Of a stretch of 64,000 bases of DNA, positions 17,263 through 25,793 are shown piece after piece. The position numbers were made by a program, and so were the translations under genes. This DNA comes from Bellilinea sp040754815. GTDB lineage: Bacteria; Chloroflexota; Anaerolineae; Anaerolineales; Anaerolineaceae. Within the stretch, counting starts at the first letter, position 1. Each line of letters opens with the position of its first letter. The notes under the pieces were generated by a model. That model was not told where the DNA came from. It made no database searches and saw only the letters and a list, made by a program, of their open reading frames with translations. The stretch lies in the NCBI GenBank assembly GCA_040754815.1, contig JBFMBX010000003.1, forward strand, positions 248,001 through 312,000, written 5' to 3'.

Positions 17263-19353
17263 ATGCGAAGAAGAATTTTCGTTCTCCTGATTCTTATCCC
17301 CCTACTGCCGTGGCTGATAATAGCCAATCATTTCTTTTATGGCAGGTTTAATGAATATTCTGATTTAACTGTCAGTCATCTGCCCAATGCGATTTATCTG
17401 TTGAGCAGTTTGAAGGAATATCATCGGATTCCTTTCTGGTCCGATTTGATCTTCAGCGGTTATCCGTTTGCCGCTAACCCTCTGGCAGGGTTATGGTATC
17501 CTCCCGGCTGGGTGGCTTATGTGTTCCCTCAACCGCTTGGTTTTAATCTGGTTGTGTTTCTTCATTTACTCTGGGGAACGTTTGGAATGAAGCGTTTATT
17601 GGAGAGCTTTAGATTGAGCCGATTTGCCAGCATGTTCGGAGCGGTGGGGTTCCTGATTATGCCCAAATTGTTTGCTCATCTCTTCGCCGGTCATATCACA
17701 TTGATTTATGCGGTGTGCTGGACGCCATGGTTGATACTTAATCAGAATGTAAATCGGCGCAATTCCCGATGGCTGCTTAACGGTGCGATTTTAGGATTGA
17801 TTGCGCTTGCCGATGTGCGCTGGCTGGCTTACGCAAGTTTATTGTGGATTGGTTATTGTCTTTATCAGTATTTTCAAAAGGAACGAAAATTATCCATAAA
17901 AATTACAGCAGTCGAAATCTTTGCAGTTTTATCACTGGCAATTTTATTATCTGCGGTTTTATTAATCCCCCTCGTTCAATATGTTGAACTTTCTACGCGA
18001 GGTTCGATGGGGCAAAGCGATACGGCGGTCAACTCTTTACCCATCGAGGAAATATTTGGTCTCTGGATACCGGATTTTGGTGGTTTTGCCGAATGGGTCC
18101 TTTATCCCGGTGCGGTGGTTTTTTGTCTGGCTGTTTATAGTCTGGTTATACCTGAAATTCGGAAAAGAACTTTATTTTGGTGGATCGTGTTCTTAGTAAG
18201 TTTGCTTTTGTCATTTGGAGATAGCCTTCCGATATACGGGGCGGTTTCTTCATTACCCGGTATGGATTTACTGCGGGTGCCGACAAGATTTTATTTCCTT
18301 GCCGGGCAGGCTTTGCTGATCATAGCCGCACATGGTTTGGATGATCTGATGCAACGAAAGGATGTTTTTCGTCCAGATCCGGTATTTTTCATGACCCCAT
18401 TTCTGGCTTTTTGCGGCTTTTTTGGATTGGGATTTTATTTCTTTGAGGGAATTGTTCCTGATAATTTACTGTGGGGTTTCATGATTTTTCTGTTAACTAT
18501 TATTTTGATCGCTCTCATTGAGAGAAAAAAGCAACATCTTTCGCTGGCGGTTGGGTTATTGGTGGTTATTTCAATAATTGACTTATCGATGGTTAATTTT
18601 CAAAGCGTGAAAATAATAAAACCGGATTATATATACTCTGAAGGTCGGCGCGCTGCGGAATATATAAAGAGCCGGGGAGATAATTTCAGGATTTATTCCC
18701 CTTCTTATAGCATTCCCCAGCATACGGCTGCAATATTTAATATCCGCATGGTTAACGGTGTTGATCCGATGATTTTGCACAAATATCAGACCTTTTTTGA
18801 AAAGGCAAGCGGTGTGCCGGTCTCTGAATACAGTGTGACACTTCCTCCGTTTCCGAATGGTGAACCGAAAACCGACAACCGAAATTATGAACCGGATTTG
18901 GAATTGATGAGTCTGCTGGGGGTGCGGTTTATTGTTTCTGAATTTGATATCGCTTCTCTTGAAAACTATAAAATTGAACAATTTTCATCAACGCGCATTT
19001 ATGAGAATCCAAAATTTTTTGGGCTTGCCTGGGTTGAACGCAATGGGGAAAAAATACCTGTGGATAATATAAAAATGGAAGCCGATAAAATAGAAATCAG
19101 TTATTCAGACTCCGGCAAGTTGTTTGTTTCGCATGTTCTATATCCGGGTTGGGTTGCTTACCTGGATGGTGAAATTTTCTCAATTTCAACGGTTTATGAT
19201 TTGTTCCCGGTATTTGAAACGGTGAGCAACGGTCAGCACATCCTGATGTTGGAATTCCACCCCCGGCTTGTGAGCTGGGGAAGCATACTCAGTGTGATTT
19301 CGTGGATGCTGGTGGGTTTAATTGTGGCCCTGCAACATAAAAATGCTCGGTAG
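17263..19353 (+). CDS. YfhO-like GT-C membrane protein
   Basis: A 696-residue polytopic protein. The N-terminal region has the YfhO-like loop HLPNAIYLLSSLKEYH ... PFWSDLIFSGYP, about 12 membrane segments follow, and the extracytoplasmic C-terminal domain has the typical YPGWVAYLDGE ... VSNGQHILMLEFHPR pattern followed by a last helix. YfhO proteins are thought to glycosylate surface polymers such as lipoteichoic acid in Firmicutes; here the acceptor is unknown. It shares its overall architecture with the 777-residue protein at 20485, which suggests an old duplication. Confidence 0.7.
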   Translation: MRRRIFVLLILIPLLPWLIIANHFFYGRFNEYSDLTVSHLPNAIYLLSSLKEYHRIPFWSDLIFSGYPFAANPLAGLWYPPGWVAYVFPQPLGFNLVVFLHLLWGTFGMKRLLESFRLSRFASMFGAVGFLIMPKLFAHLFAGHITLIYAVCWTPWLILNQNVNRRNSRWLLNGAILGLIALADVRWLAYASLLWIGYCLYQYFQKERKLSIKITAVEIFAVLSLAILLSAVLLIPLVQYVELSTRGSMGQSDTAVNSLPIEEIFGLWIPDFGGFAEWVLYPGAVVFCLAVYSLVIPEIRKRTLFWWIVFLVSLLLSFGDSLPIYGAVSSLPGMDLLRVPTRFYFLAGQALLIIAAHGLDDLMQRKDVFRPDPVFFMTPFLAFCGFFGLGFYFFEGIVPDNLLWGFMIFLLTIILIALIERKKQHLSLAVGLLVVISIIDLSMVNFQSVKIIKPDYIYSEGRRAAEYIKSRGDNFRIYSPSYSIPQHTAAIFNIRMVNGVDPMILHKYQTFFEKASGVPVSEYSVTLPPFPNGEPKTDNRNYEPDLELMSLLGVRFIVSEFDIASLENYKIEQFSSTRIYENPKFFGLAWVERNGEKIPVDNIKMEADKIEISYSDSGKLFVSHVLYPGWVAYLDGEIFSISTVYDLFPVFETVSNGQHILMLEFHPRLVSWGSILSVISWMLVGLIVALQHKNAR

Positions 19354-19363
19354 GGAAAGAAAC

Positions 19364-20371
19364 ATGAAACCGGGTGAACTTAATCCCTTTCACCAATTGG
19401 ATTTCCAGACCATCAAGAAAAGATTGGGTAGGAAAGTTGAGCGGGTCGAATGGCTCATTTTACTGCTGGTTTTTTCTTTTCTTGGATTATTATGTCTCTT
19501 TCAAAATGATTCGATTTATCCGGTAGATTTAGTAAATTATTTAAATGCTCCCCATCGAAATTTTGAGCAATTTTTCTATCTCCCTGTTTGGGTTCCTTTA
19601 CTTGCTTTGCTTGAAAAATTACCACTCCGATATGCCTGGCTGATTTGGGGCACTCTCAATATATTGGGTTTCTGGTTTGCATGGCGTACTTTCGGCGGAC
19701 CAATCTGGTCGTGGCTTACCGCATCTTTATTTTTTGTGATCTTTTACGGACAAATTTCAGGTGTCCTCGCTGGAGGATTGGCTGCTTATTGGATTGCGTT
19801 ATCATTGAATAACTGGTTTTTGATTGGTGTCTCGGCCTGTATTGTTTCTTCGAAATATATTTGGGGTGTCCCCCTGGTTCTGATATTCAGTTATCTTGCA
19901 GGCAATTCAAAACGCATTTACTTAAGGTCTTTGGTTGTATTTTCATGTATAGTTTTTTCGTTTATTTTAATATATCCGGAATGGGCGGTTGGATTTATCC
20001 AGCGATTCTATGCCAGCCCTCCCAATGATCAGGCAAGCATATCCTTGTGGCGGTATATCGGCCCGATTAGTCTGTTATTGTGGGCTGTGCCGTTTCTGCT
20101 ACCCATTAAGAAAGTGGAACGACTTGCACTTGTGTTTTTTGCAACACCCCTTGTCGTCCCTTATTTTCAACCTCATGATTTGCTGGTCTGGTTTGCCTTT
20201 CCTCTCGGAATAATACCCTTGTTTTCGAACGCCACCTTTGTATTGTTATCTAATTTTGGATTGAGCGGGTTAAGATTTCTGGCAATTATTCCGTTTTCTC
20301 TATATACTTTGGGTATCTTGAGATATTGCAACCTGTTATCGCCAAAGTTGGTGAACAAGTGTAATCGTTAG
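19364..20371 (+). CDS. polytopic membrane protein, GT-87-like
   Basis: A 335-residue protein with a cytoplasmic basic N-terminus (about 30 residues) and eight to nine hydrophobic segments. The first outer loop has FQNDSIYPVDLVNYL, with an Asp in a position that resembles the GT-C active site. The length and layout resemble mannosyltransferase-like GT-87 proteins, but I cannot assign it firmly. The ATG at 19364 is preferred, with AGGGAAAG before it; the frame is open upstream but would overlap the previous gene. Confidence 0.55.
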   Translation: MKPGELNPFHQLDFQTIKKRLGRKVERVEWLILLLVFSFLGLLCLFQNDSIYPVDLVNYLNAPHRNFEQFFYLPVWVPLLALLEKLPLRYAWLIWGTLNILGFWFAWRTFGGPIWSWLTASLFFVIFYGQISGVLAGGLAAYWIALSLNNWFLIGVSACIVSSKYIWGVPLVLIFSYLAGNSKRIYLRSLVVFSCIVFSFILIYPEWAVGFIQRFYASPPNDQASISLWRYIGPISLLLWAVPFLLPIKKVERLALVFFATPLVVPYFQPHDLLVWFAFPLGIIPLFSNATFVLLSNFGLSGLRFLAIIPFSLYTLGILRYCNLLSPKLVNKCNR

Positions 20372-20484
20372 GAGGTAAATAAATCAGGTTAGGCTGGATT
20401 TTCAGCAATCTATCGGCAAAGTGTGGGTTTAGGATATAAATTAATAAAGACCGGCAAAAAGCACATAGTTTGTTAAATAATTAA

Positions 20485-22818
20485 GTGGTTGTGAACTGGC
20501 TTTTATTCTTTGCGCCTTTTACGCTTTTCCTGCTACCTTTGTTGCAGGGGAAAGTTCTTTATTGGGGTACTGCGATGTTGCAGTTTATCCCGTGGCGTGC
20601 CTATGGTTTTGCTTTAATGGAGCAGGGAAATTTTCCGTTCTGGAATCCCCTCAACGGCATGGGCGCGCCGCTATTTGCCAATTACCAGTCTGCATTTCTT
20701 TATCCCATATCATTTATTCTTTATCCTTTTTATCATTTCGGAGGGGTACCGGCGCTGGCATGGGGGTACACCTTGCTGGTTCCAGTTCACCTCGGAATTG
20801 CGGGAATCGGCACCGCCATGCTTTTAAAGCAGCTGGGAGTTCCAGCAAGAGGGCAACTGGTCGCGGGTTTAGCATTCAGTTTTAGCAGTTATTTTGTGGC
20901 AAGGGCTTCCTTTTTCAGCATGATTTGGGCAGGGGTATGGCTTCCCTGGCTGGTATGGGCGGTTGAGCGATTAATTCGATCGAATACCAGATTCGAGGGG
21001 ATGAAAGGGGCGGCAGCGCTGGCGTTAATTGCTGCCAACCAATTCCTGGCCGGTCATGCTCAATTAACCTGGTACTCGCTCGTGTTTGTGGGATTTTGGA
21101 TCCTCTTACACCTTGCATCATTGCGCAACCGGCGGGCGATTTTCCGTTCAATCCTTTATCTTAGTGGTGGGTTCCTTTTTGCCGTAATGATGGCGGCTGT
21201 TCAATTACTGCCAACCTTTGAGTACTTGCAGCAATCTCAGCGTTCCAATGCGGTGGATTTTGAATTTGCCCTCAATTATTCACTCTGGCCGTGGCGTTTG
21301 TCAGGTTTTTTACTGCCAGATTTGTTTGGAAACCCCGGTTTGGGTAATTATTGGGGCTATGGTGCTTATTGGGAGGATGCTTTATACATCGGATTTGTGC
21401 CATTTGTGCTGGCATTTATTTCTCTTCGACGAGTTTTTCTCTCGAAAGGTGAGGGCGAGGGTAATTCTCATCGTTCCCTGATCATTTTCTTATGGGTGAT
21501 CATTGGGCTTTCAATTTCACTGAGTTTGGGGAAAAACACACCGGTTTTTCCCTGGTTATATCGCAATGTTCCAACATTTGATATGTTTCAAGCCCCCACC
21601 CGCTGGATGTTTCTGGTTGTCTTTTCTTTGTCTCTTCTTGCCGGCGTGGAGATTTCTTATTGGAGATCTCCCTCCGAAGTTATGCGAAGAAATTTGAGGT
21701 TAATTAGCGTTGGAGGACTTTCGATCTTTGCAGGAACATTGGCTGCAAAATACTTTCTACCTCAAATTGAACCGACTTTTATTCGCTCTTTTTTGATTTT
21801 AGGGGTTTTGATTTCTGTCGGCGCGCTGATTGGTTTGAAAACCCCGAACGAATTGAATTCAGCACATGAAAAATTTTCAATTTGGAAGGTGCTTTCTGTC
21901 GTTTTTATTCTTCTGGATTTGTGGTTTGCAAACGCATTCACCAACCCCTACGTTCATGCTGCTTTTTTTAATAAAAAGGAGGCACCAAATGTTATTTTGA
22001 ACCCAAAATCTCGTATTTATATACCTGTATCCATAGAAGATCGTTTGAAATTCGGAAAATTTTTATCCTTTAATGATTTTCACTTTAATAAAAATTTGAC
22101 AGAAATGTACAGCCTTCCACTTCCAGATTTGAATTTATTGATCGGCGAAGCAATGGTCAATAATTTCGACCCATTGGTGCCTGCCAGATATGACCGCTGG
22201 ATGAGGTGGCTGGATGAAATTGCTCCAGAACTTGCTGAATTTCAATTGAGAAATATGGGCGTTAGCGGTGTGATCTTGTTGGAGAATGAGAGAGAGAATG
22301 ACTGGAAACTCCACCCGCTAGATGCAGAAGCCAGAATTGGCTGGAGAGGCTGCCAGAAGGTTTTACCAGCAGAAAAAGAACCACACCCTTCAGAGATTCT
22401 ACAAGAGATGAGTAATTCAACGGAGGGGGAGTGTATAATAGTTGAGGCTGAAAGTCAATGTAATATGTCTCCTCTTAATGAGAAAGATAATGCAATTTTA
22501 GAGGTACACCGCGATGAGGTTGATTTGCTTGAGATTGATGTAGATACTCCATCTACCGGCTGGCTACGCGTGGCGGATACGTGGTATCCGGGTTGGAAAG
22601 CGATGATAGATGGACAAAGGGTTAAGGTTCAGCAAGTGGATTATCTATTCAAAGGGGTTTGTGTTCCTGCCGGTCAACATTCGGTGATTATATACTATCA
22701 ACCAACCGGTTTTCCTTATTTATCATGGTTAAGTGTTGGCGCTTTTCTTGTTTCGCTCCTATCCTATCTGCTGACCAACTTTCAACAAAAAAGAGCTTGT
22801 AAAAGGAGTCACGGATGA
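20485..22818 (+). CDS. YfhO family membrane protein
   Basis: A 777-residue YfhO-type GT-C protein. Landmarks are QFIPWRAYGFALMEQG ... PFWNPLNGMGAPLFANYQS near the N-terminus, many membrane helices, and the C-terminal DTWYPGWKAMIDG ... GVCVPAGQHSVIIYYQP. The start is GTG 20485 or GTG 20491; neither has a clear ribosome site. The 113 bases before it hold no gene that I can see. Its stop overlaps the start of the MoxR gene by four bases, which couples a surface-glycan-type enzyme to a MoxR-DUF58 pair. Confidence 0.75.
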   Translation: MVVNWLLFFAPFTLFLLPLLQGKVLYWGTAMLQFIPWRAYGFALMEQGNFPFWNPLNGMGAPLFANYQSAFLYPISFILYPFYHFGGVPALAWGYTLLVPVHLGIAGIGTAMLLKQLGVPARGQLVAGLAFSFSSYFVARASFFSMIWAGVWLPWLVWAVERLIRSNTRFEGMKGAAALALIAANQFLAGHAQLTWYSLVFVGFWILLHLASLRNRRAIFRSILYLSGGFLFAVMMAAVQLLPTFEYLQQSQRSNAVDFEFALNYSLWPWRLSGFLLPDLFGNPGLGNYWGYGAYWEDALYIGFVPFVLAFISLRRVFLSKGEGEGNSHRSLIIFLWVIIGLSISLSLGKNTPVFPWLYRNVPTFDMFQAPTRWMFLVVFSLSLLAGVEISYWRSPSEVMRRNLRLISVGGLSIFAGTLAAKYFLPQIEPTFIRSFLILGVLISVGALIGLKTPNELNSAHEKFSIWKVLSVVFILLDLWFANAFTNPYVHAAFFNKKEAPNVILNPKSRIYIPVSIEDRLKFGKFLSFNDFHFNKNLTEMYSLPLPDLNLLIGEAMVNNFDPLVPARYDRWMRWLDEIAPELAEFQLRNMGVSGVILLENERENDWKLHPLDAEARIGWRGCQKVLPAEKEPHPSEILQEMSNSTEGECIIVEAESQCNMSPLNEKDNAILEVHRDEVDLLEIDVDTPSTGWLRVADTWYPGWKAMIDGQRVKVQQVDYLFKGVCVPAGQHSVIIYYQPTGFPYLSWLSVGAFLVSLLSYLLTNFQQKRACKRSHG

Positions 22819-23792
22819 ATCATTCCATTGAAAAAGTTCAATCTTTTTCCAGACGGGTGCTGGAAAATCTGGAAAAGGTGATCGTTGGAAAAACTCACAC
22901 GTTAGAACTTGTAATTATCAGTCTTTTATGTCAGGGTCATCTCTTGATTGATGATGTTCCGGGCGTTGGGAAAACGATTCTGGCGCGCAGTCTGGCAAAA
23001 TCATTGGGTGTCAAATTCAGCCGAATCCAGTTTACGCCAGATATGTTGCCCAGTGATGTAACCGGAGTTTCAATCTTCAATCAAGTGACCAGAGAATTTG
23101 AATTCCGTCCCGGTCCGATCATGGCACAAATTGTTCTGGCTGATGAGATCAACCGGGCGACCCCCAAGACACAATCCGCGTTGCTGGAAGCGATGGAAGA
23201 ACGTCAAGTAACCGTGGATGGGGTGACTTATCCACTCCCAAATCCGTTTTTGGTTCTGGCTACTCAAAATCCCATCGAGTACGAAGGTACTTTCCCTTTA
23301 CCTGAGGCTCAGTTGGATCGCTTTTTGATGAGGATAAAGATCGGATATCCCTCACTTCGTGATGAAATGAAAATTTTAGAATTACAGCAGTTGAGACATC
23401 CCATTGAGGATTTAGAGCCGGTTGTAGAAGTGGATGAACTACTGGAAGTTCAACAAATCATTCGGACGGTGTACGTTTCGCAGTCGTTGCGGCAATATAT
23501 TGTCGAATTAACCCGTGCTACCCGTGAAAATGATGAGGTGTATCTTGGATCGAGTCCAAGAGGCAGCCTTGGGTTGTTTCGCGCCGGCCAGGCCAGGGCT
23601 GCTATCCATGGCAGGGATTATGTCCTGCCGGATGATATTAAGGTTCTGGCTGAAAACATACTTTCTCATCGTATGGTTGTTCAACCCTCGGCGAGGCTTA
23701 GAAACCTGACTGCCGATCAAATTGTGCATGAGTTGATAACTCTGGTGCCCGTTCCGGGTGGTGATCTGGCATTTCAGCCCTCCAAGGCATGA
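22815..23792 (+). CDS. MoxR-family AAA+ ATPase
   Basis: A 325-residue AAA+ ATPase of the MoxR family. Walker A is DDVPGVGKT, Walker B is VLADEINRATPKTQSALLEAMEE, and the sensor/arginine region LPEAQLDRFLMRI is intact. MoxR ATPases act as chaperones that mature or activate partner proteins, usually with a DUF58 or VWA protein. The next gene, which starts four bases before this stop, is such a DUF58 partner. Confidence 0.92.
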   Translation: MNHSIEKVQSFSRRVLENLEKVIVGKTHTLELVIISLLCQGHLLIDDVPGVGKTILARSLAKSLGVKFSRIQFTPDMLPSDVTGVSIFNQVTREFEFRPGPIMAQIVLADEINRATPKTQSALLEAMEERQVTVDGVTYPLPNPFLVLATQNPIEYEGTFPLPEAQLDRFLMRIKIGYPSLRDEMKILELQQLRHPIEDLEPVVEVDELLEVQQIIRTVYVSQSLRQYIVELTRATRENDEVYLGSSPRGSLGLFRAGQARAAIHGRDYVLPDDIKVLAENILSHRMVVQPSARLRNLTADQIVHELITLVPVPGGDLAFQPSKA

Positions 23793-25063
23793 AAATCCGC
23801 CCTCCGTTTTTTGTATTTCTGATATTGCTTGCAGCCTCGTTTGCTGGAGCGTATTTAACCCAGCAGCCAACAGTTTATGTGTATTATCGCATTATCTACT
23901 TGCTTTTCGCATTATTGCTGGTTGCATTCCTTTGGGCGATTCTATCATTGCGCGGGCTGACCGTTCAACGCAGCGCCAGAGTCTTGAGATTACCCGTAGG
24001 GCAAATTTTTGAAGAGAGGTTTGAGATTCTGAATGAGTCCTGGTATGGAAGGTTATGGCTCGAGGTGAAGGACCTTTCCTCTTTACCGGATAAGCAAGGA
24101 TCAAGGGTGATTTCGGGTATTGGTGCTCATCAGACACGTTCCTATTTTTCCCGAACGCTGCTCGTAAAACGAGGCGCATTCTTGCTTGGACCAACAGTAT
24201 TAATTTCCGGGGATCCTTTTGGCTTTTTTTCGGTGAGCAAAATTATACCCGCGGAAAAGACTCTGCTGGTTTTTCCTTACATGGTGGGGCTACAAAAATT
24301 TCCTGAACCGGGTGGTGAATTACCCGGCGGCAGAGCGCTGAGGCGTAAAAGCCTCGAAGTAACCCCTTATGCCGCCGGCGTAAGAGAGTATGCACCGGGA
24401 GATCCGCTCAATCGAATACATTGGAAAACTACTGCCCGAAAAGATCGCCTGATGGTAAAAGAATTTGAGCAAGACCCTCAGGCTGATGTCTGGCTTGTGT
24501 TGGATGCACAAGCGGGGATGCATTACGGGAGTGAAGATGTCCAAAGGATTGGTAAGGAAAACCACTTTTGGCTTATTCCACAAAAATTAATGGTCCCTCT
24601 TCCACCGCATACATTTGAATATGGAATTTCCTGCGTTGCATCCATTGCCGATTATTTTTTGCGTCAGGGACGATCAGTTGGCTTTATGTGTGCTGCTCAA
24701 ACCATGAGCGTTTTACCAGCCGAGAAAGGCATACGCCAAATGGGAAAATTGCTGGAAACCCTTGCCTTTCTCAACGCGGAGGGAGGGGTTTCTCTGCCGG
24801 GTTTGATTGAAGGGCAGGCCAATCAAATCCCAAAAGGGAGCACGGTGGTTTTGGTAACGGCGGCGTGTTCCGAAGAACTTGAACTGGCAATCGAGATGTT
24901 GTTACGTAAAGATTTAAGACCAGTAATTGTGGCTATGGAGAGGGGTACTTTTGGAGCCCCCACCAAAGATTGTAGTGTGCTGGAAAAGTTGAAGGCGTAT
25001 AAAATACCCGTTCGCCTAATTCACAATGGCGATAATCTTAAAACAGCTCTGGAAGAAGAGTAA
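23789..25063 (+). CDS. DUF58 domain-containing membrane protein
   Basis: A 424-residue protein with two N-terminal membrane helices (about residues 5-25 and 31-50), a beta-rich segment, and the DUF58 signature REYAPGDPLNRIHWKTTAR with a following VWA-like beginning (DVWLVLDAQAGMHYG). It overlaps the MoxR gene by four bases, the conserved pairing. In many genomes a transglutaminase gene follows; here there is none, and the operon ends facing a minus-strand gene. Confidence 0.88.
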   Translation: MKIRPPFFVFLILLAASFAGAYLTQQPTVYVYYRIIYLLFALLLVAFLWAILSLRGLTVQRSARVLRLPVGQIFEERFEILNESWYGRLWLEVKDLSSLPDKQGSRVISGIGAHQTRSYFSRTLLVKRGAFLLGPTVLISGDPFGFFSVSKIIPAEKTLLVFPYMVGLQKFPEPGGELPGGRALRRKSLEVTPYAAGVREYAPGDPLNRIHWKTTARKDRLMVKEFEQDPQADVWLVLDAQAGMHYGSEDVQRIGKENHFWLIPQKLMVPLPPHTFEYGISCVASIADYFLRQGRSVGFMCAAQTMSVLPAEKGIRQMGKLLETLAFLNAEGGVSLPGLIEGQANQIPKGSTVVLVTAACSEELELAIEMLLRKDLRPVIVAMERGTFGAPTKDCSVLEKLKAYKIPVRLIHNGDNLKTALEEE

Positions 25064-25075
25064 ATCAAATAATTT

Positions 25076-25270
25076 TTACTGAGAATCTTCTTGCTTCAAA
25101 ACCTGCACAATGACCGGTCCTGCATCGGAATCGAGCGTTTTATGGGTTTCATCACAAAACGGAAATTCCTTCGACTGGAAACAACGGCATAATTTAACCG
25201 TTTCGCCGCATTTGAGTTTTACGGTGGTTCGTTTGCGACCATTACGCAACTCGGTTGAATGTTCTGCCAT
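25076..25270 (-). CDS. CDGSH-type iron-sulfur protein
   Basis: A 64-residue protein with one CDGSH-type [2Fe-2S] site: Cys28, Cys30, Cys39 and His43 in CRCFQSKEFPFCDETH. The Gly of the name motif is Glu here (CDETH). The 3Cys-1His ligands are intact, so cluster binding is expected. The ATG at 25270 is set by a perfect AGGAGG six bases before it. It is the last gene of the tpx-to-CDGSH block. A redox or cluster-transfer role is known for the family, but partners are not known. Confidence 0.85.
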   Translation of the reverse strand: MAEHSTELRNGRKRTTVKLKCGETVKLCRCFQSKEFPFCDETHKTLDSDAGPVIVQVLKQEDSQ

Positions 25271-25289
25271 TTTAAACCTCCTGATTATA

Positions 25290-25793
25290 TTATGTAGTTT
25301 TGTGATGTCCTTTTTCGGCTGTTGGGCTGTTCTGGATGAGTTCAATTGCATGAGGCAGGACGGGTAGAACAACTTCTAAATTTTCAATTGCCCCTTTGGG
25401 ACTGCCGGGCAGGTTTATAATCAGGGTATTCTTTCTGATCCCTGCCTGTTGACGGGAGAGCATAGCGTGCGGGGTGATCTTTAAACTATGTAATCGCATT
25501 GCCTCAGCAATGCCGGGCGCGATTTTTTCAATAACGGCAAGAGTCGCTTCGGGTGTAACATCTCTGGGAGCAAAACCTGTGCCTCCAGTAGTCAGGATCA
25601 CATCCACCTTGCCCTCATCACATAAGTCGCTAAGGGTTTTCTTGATTTGCTCGAAATCATCGGGAATAATTATTGTCGAACTAACCAGGTAACCGGCTTC
25701 CTGCATTCGCTGACTAAGTGCCGGACCTGATAGGTCGTCACGTTCACCGCGCGCGCTTCGATCTGAGATGGTAATAATCCCTACTCGAATCAT
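25290..25793 (-). CDS. moaB: MoaB/MogA-family molybdopterin biosynthesis protein
   Basis: A 167-residue protein of the MoaB/Mog family, which adenylates molybdopterin before molybdenum insertion. Landmarks are GIITISDRSARGE, LTTGGTGFAPRDVTPEA and NLPGSPKGAIENLE. Its start overlaps the stop of the PHP-domain gene by four bases. The window also encodes two molybdenum hydroxylases and their maturation factors, so this gene supplies an earlier step of the same cofactor even though it stands about 20 kb away. Confidence 0.9.
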   Translation of the reverse strand: MIRVGIITISDRSARGERDDLSGPALSQRMQEAGYLVSSTIIIPDDFEQIKKTLSDLCDEGKVDVILTTGGTGFAPRDVTPEATLAVIEKIAPGIAEAMRLHSLKITPHAMLSRQQAGIRKNTLIINLPGSPKGAIENLEVVLPVLPHAIELIQNSPTAEKGHHKTT

